A stretch of 9,015 nucleotides of DNA, taken from NCBI GenBank assembly GCA_041913045.1, contig JAYSGB010000056.1, positions 1 through 9,015 of the forward strand. Reading direction: 5' to 3'. The notes beneath the pieces were generated by a model, which saw nothing but the letters and a program-made list of their open reading frames with translations, did not search any database and had not been told where the DNA came from. Position numbers and translations under genes: made by a program. This DNA is from CAMLOF01 sp041913045 (GTDB lineage: Bacteria > Pseudomonadota > Gammaproteobacteria > Burkholderiales > Burkholderiaceae_C). This document shows positions 6,681-9,015 of the stretch, piece after piece (within the stretch, counting starts at the first letter, position 1; the number at the start of each line of letters is the position of its first letter).

Positions 6681-8792
6681 TTAGAACGTTTTGCCTTCGG
6701 CAGCCAGGCGGGCCAGCAGTGGTGCGGGCTCCCAGAACTTGGCGTCGTCGTGCGGATTGCGGGCAAAGCGCTTCATCGCCTGCACCACGTTGAACAGGCC
6801 GATCTCGTTGGCGTAATTCAGCGGGCCGCCCCGGTGCACCGGGAAGCCGTAGCCAAAGATGTAGACCACGTCGATGTCGCTCGCCTTGTTGGCAATGCCC
6901 TCTTCCAGGATGTGAGCCGCCTCGTTGACCAGGCTGAACACCAGACGCTGCACGATCTCCTCATCGGAAATCTTGCGCGGGGTGATGCCCAATGCCTTGC
7001 GGTGCTCCTCGATCATTGCCACCACCTCGGCGTTGGGGATGGCGTCGCGCTTGCCGGGCACATAGTCGTACCAGCCCGCGCCGGTCTTCTGGCCAAAACG
7101 CCCCTTTTCGCACAACAGGTCGGCGGTCTTGCTGTACTTCATGTCGGGCCGTTCCACATAGCGGCGCTTGCGGATGGCCCAGCCAATGTCGTTGCCCGCC
7201 AGGTCACCCATACGGAACGGGCCCATGGCAAAACCGAACTTCTCAATGGCCTTGTCAACCTGCTCGGGCGTGCAACCCTCGTCCAGCAGAAAGCCGCCCT
7301 GGCGGCCGTACTGTTCGATCATGCGGTTGCCAATGAAGCCGTCGCACACGCCAGAAACCACTGCCGTCTTCTTGATCTTCTTGCTCACGGCCATCACCGT
7401 GGCCAGCACGTCCTTGGCGGTGGCGTCGCCGCGCACCACCTCCAACAGTTTCATCACGTTGGCGGGGCTGAAGAAGTGCATGCCCACCACGTCCTGCGGG
7501 CGCTGGGTGAAGGCGGCAATTTTGTTCAGGTCCAGCGTCGAGGTGTTGCTCGCCAGAATGGCGCCGGGCTTCATCACCTCGTCCAGCTTCGTGAACACCT
7601 GTTCCTTCACGCCCAGGTCCTCGAACACCGCTTCGATCACCAGGTCGGCGTCCTTCAGGTCGGCGTAGTCCAGCGTGGTGGACAGCAGGGCCATGCGTTG
7701 CTCGTACTTGTCCTGCTTGAGCTTGCCCTTGGCCACCTGCGCCTCGTAGTTCTTGCGCATCACGCCCACGCCACGGTCCAAGGCTTCCTGCTTCATCTCA
7801 AGCATCTTCACCGGAATGCCCGCGTTGAGGAAGTTCATGGCGATGCCACCGCCCATGGTGCCCGCGCCAATCACCGCCACACTGTTGATGGAGCGCACAG
7901 GGGTGTCGTCGGGCACGTCGGGGATCTTGTTGGCGGCGCGCTCGGCCACGAACAGGTGCCGCAGGGCGCGGCACTCGGGGGTCCACATCAGGTTGATGAA
8001 GGTCTCGCGCTCGTAGGCCATGCCTTCGTCGAACTTGCGCAATGTGGACTGTTCCACCGCATCCACGCACTTGGCCGGCGCCGGGAGGTTCTTGGCCATG
8101 CCTTTGACCATGTTGCGAGCGAACTGGAAGTAAGCCGCCCCCTGCGGATGTTTGCACGGCAGATTGCGCACCAGCGGGGAGGCGGAACCATCAGCAGCAT
8201 GGCGGGCGGCAACTTCGCGCGCCAGGGCCATGGCCTCGTCCATCAGGGACTCACGCGACGCGGCCAGCTTGTCGAACAGTTTCTGGCCGGGCACACCCGC
8301 CAGCAATTCGCTCTTCACAGGTTCGCCGCTCACGATCATGTTGAGCGCCACTTCCACGCCCAGCACGCGCGGCAGGCGCTGCGTGGCACCCGCGCCGGGA
8401 ATCAGGCCCAGCTTCACCTCGGGCAGCGCCACGTTGCAGCCGGGTGCCACAACACGGTAGTGGGCCCCTAGCGCCAGCTCCACCCCACCACCCATGGCCA
8501 CGCTGTGCACGGCGGCCACCACCGGCTTGTTGGTGTTTTCCACGGCGAGGATGACGCTGAGCAGGTTGGGTTCCTGAATGGCCTTGGGAGTGCCAAATTC
8601 CTTGATGTCCGCCCCGCCCGAGAAGGCCTTGCCCGCACCGGTGAGCACGATTGCCTTGATGGCGGGGTCGGCCTCGGCCTGGGCCAGCCCGGCAACGATG
8701 CCTTGGCGGGTAGACAGCCCCAGACCGTTGACCGGCGGGTTGTCCAGGGTGATCACGGCCACGTCGCCGTGGGCTTGGTAATGAGCGGTCAT
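6681..8792 (-). CDS. fadB: Bifunctional enoyl-CoA hydratase / 3-hydroxyacyl-CoA dehydrogenase (FadB/FadJ family)
   Basis: This 703-residue fusion enzyme hydrates trans-2-enoyl-CoA and then oxidises L-3-hydroxyacyl-CoA with NAD. The N-terminal crotonase domain (about 1-190) has the oxyanion-hole region SGGADIKEF (58-66) and GGGVELALG (101-109). Glu105 and Glu125 (in LPEVKLG) have the same 20-residue spacing as the two catalytic glutamates of rat enoyl-CoA hydratase. The dehydrogenase domain has GAGTMG at 309-314, SNTS at 415-418 and the catalytic pair His439 (GMHFFSP) and Glu451, 12 residues apart as in E. coli FadB. A C-terminal dehydrogenase domain follows, with FGYGFPVHRGGP near 646-657. 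The length is near E. coli FadJ (714) and FadB (729). The start is supported by AGGAGA at 8797-8802. It is the first gene after the promoter/operator. FadB and FadJ cannot be told apart here; the symbol is by family. Confidence 0.95.
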   Translation of the reverse strand: MTAHYQAHGDVAVITLDNPPVNGLGLSTRQGIVAGLAQAEADPAIKAIVLTGAGKAFSGGADIKEFGTPKAIQEPNLLSVILAVENTNKPVVAAVHSVAMGGGVELALGAHYRVVAPGCNVALPEVKLGLIPGAGATQRLPRVLGVEVALNMIVSGEPVKSELLAGVPGQKLFDKLAASRESLMDEAMALAREVAARHAADGSASPLVRNLPCKHPQGAAYFQFARNMVKGMAKNLPAPAKCVDAVEQSTLRKFDEGMAYERETFINLMWTPECRALRHLFVAERAANKIPDVPDDTPVRSINSVAVIGAGTMGGGIAMNFLNAGIPVKMLEMKQEALDRGVGVMRKNYEAQVAKGKLKQDKYEQRMALLSTTLDYADLKDADLVIEAVFEDLGVKEQVFTKLDEVMKPGAILASNTSTLDLNKIAAFTQRPQDVVGMHFFSPANVMKLLEVVRGDATAKDVLATVMAVSKKIKKTAVVSGVCDGFIGNRMIEQYGRQGGFLLDEGCTPEQVDKAIEKFGFAMGPFRMGDLAGNDIGWAIRKRRYVERPDMKYSKTADLLCEKGRFGQKTGAGWYDYVPGKRDAIPNAEVVAMIEEHRKALGITPRKISDEEIVQRLVFSLVNEAAHILEEGIANKASDIDVVYIFGYGFPVHRGGPLNYANEIGLFNVVQAMKRFARNPHDDAKFWEPAPLLARLAAEGKTF

Positions 8793-8822
8793 GAAGTCTC
8801 CTCTTCAGGGTCCGAAAATCAA

Positions 8823-8844
8823 AAAACGAACGATCGTTCGATTT
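8823..8844. promoter_or_regulatory. Palindromic operator, probably for a TetR-family repressor
   Basis: The core CGAACGATCGTTCG (8827-8840) is a perfect 14-bp palindrome. It extends to 22 bp (8823-8844) with A-run and T-run flanks and a single mismatched pair (8826/8841). It lies just downstream of the proposed -10 box, over the expected transcription start and about 30 bp before the first start codon. This is a classic position for repression. Size and symmetry suit TetR-family dimers. FadP, a TetR-family regulator of fatty-acid degradation reported in betaproteobacteria, or a PsrA-like protein is a reasonable candidate. I cannot confirm the motif match, and the regulator gene is not in the window. 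Confidence 0.75.
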
Positions 8845-8850
8845 AAAGCG

Positions 8851-8878
8851 ATTCTAGGCGTAAAGCAAGGCCCGCCAA
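8851..8878 (-). promoter_or_regulatory. Probable sigma70-type promoter of the cluster
   Basis: Read on the minus strand, TTGGCG (8878-8873) and TAGAAT (8856-8851) are separated by 16 bp. They match the -35 and -10 consensus at 4 of 6 and 5 of 6 positions. Transcription would start near 8844, inside or at the edge of the palindromic operator, leaving a leader of about 50 nt before the ATG at 8792. An alternative pair, TTGCTT with TAAATC 17 bp downstream, is weaker. No other promoter is evident between the genes of the cluster. Confidence 0.5.
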
Positions 8879-8960
8879 GGGCTGGCTGTCGCCTGTTTGT
8901 CTTGGCGTATTGTTCCTTGGTTTGCGGGGTGGGTTGCGTTTCTTGGGGGACACTTCGCCA

Positions 8961-8988
8961 GCTGCGGCAGGCCTGGCCCTGCGGGGGC
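8961..8988 (+). repeat. 28-bp dispersed repeat, copy 2
   Basis: This is the second copy of the sequence at 24-51, in the opposite orientation and 27 of 28 identical. In this copy GCAGG (8967-8971) and CCTGC (8978-8982) form a perfect 5-bp stem around a 6-nt loop. It lies about 80 bp upstream of the proposed -35 box. The rest of 8879-9015 shows no feature I can support apart from a short basic open frame that I do not accept as a gene. Whether the two copies bound a mobile segment or are simply two members of a genome-wide repeat family cannot be decided here. Confidence 0.75.
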
Positions 8989-9015
8989 TCATGCTGTGAC
9001 GGTCGGCGCCCTTGG

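Noticed and set aside
6141..8471. A 776-codon open frame on the plus strand opposite the FadB-type and thiolase genes.
   Set aside because: It lies antisense to genes with complete catalytic motifs. GC-rich codon use removes TTA, CTA and TCA from the sense strand and so leaves the opposite frame open. The translation is rich in His, Val, Ala and Gln with no recognisable domain.
8843..9015. A minus-strand open frame entering from the window edge, with an internal ATG at 8992 (49 residues, rich in Arg, Pro and Lys), ending at TAA 8845-8843.
   Set aside because: It contains the 28-bp dispersed repeat and the whole proposed promoter, has no ribosome binding site at the ATG and shows no recognisable domain. 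It could still be the tail of a gene lying beyond the window, which the sequence to the right would settle.

Overview
The window is a stretch of GC-rich DNA (about two thirds GC by eye) from what looks like a betaproteobacterium. The protein styles and a Comamonadaceae-like intergenic repeat suggest an Acidovorax/Comamonas/Delftia-type genome. The taxon is inferred from general resemblance; no 16S or other marker is present.

All seven convincing genes lie on the minus strand, so the cluster reads from right to left. The order of transcription is: FadB-type enoyl-CoA hydratase/3-hydroxyacyl-CoA dehydrogenase (8792-6681), FadA-type thiolase (6662-5487), long-form acyl-CoA dehydrogenase (5473-3620), SDR oxidoreductase (3600-2809), PaaI-type hotdog thioesterase (2808-2380), CurA-like NADP-dependent medium-chain reductase (2342-1326) and a second SDR oxidoreductase (1286-381). 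Gaps are 0 to 39 nt, and most genes have a visible Shine-Dalgarno sequence. The first five genes are tightly packed (0-19 nt). The last two follow wider gaps (37 and 39 nt), and a terminator-like hairpin sits between the thioesterase and the CurA-like gene.

The first three genes supply every step of a beta-oxidation turn: acyl-CoA to enoyl-CoA (dehydrogenase), to 3-hydroxyacyl- and 3-ketoacyl-CoA (FadB-like), to shortened acyl-CoA plus acetyl-CoA (thiolase). The thioesterase could release CoA from stalled acyl-CoAs. The two SDRs and the CurA-like enone reductase are auxiliary redox enzymes whose substrates cannot be read from sequence. There is no acyl-CoA synthetase, ETF gene or regulator in the window.

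Upstream of the first gene is a sigma70-like promoter (about 8851-8878). A 14-bp perfect palindrome, CGAACGATCGTTCG, lies at the expected transcription start, a typical place for a TetR-family repressor to act. Beyond the last gene (1-380) there is no believable gene, but there is a roughly 235-bp imperfect palindromic element (101-334) with nested hairpins. A 28-bp sequence occurs near both ends of the window in opposite orientation (24-51 and 8961-8988, 27 of 28 identical).

I see no phage, CRISPR, RNA gene or transposase here. The coding content is metabolically ordinary; the interest lies in the control sites, the intergenic repeats and an odd glycine-rich insert in the acyl-CoA dehydrogenase.
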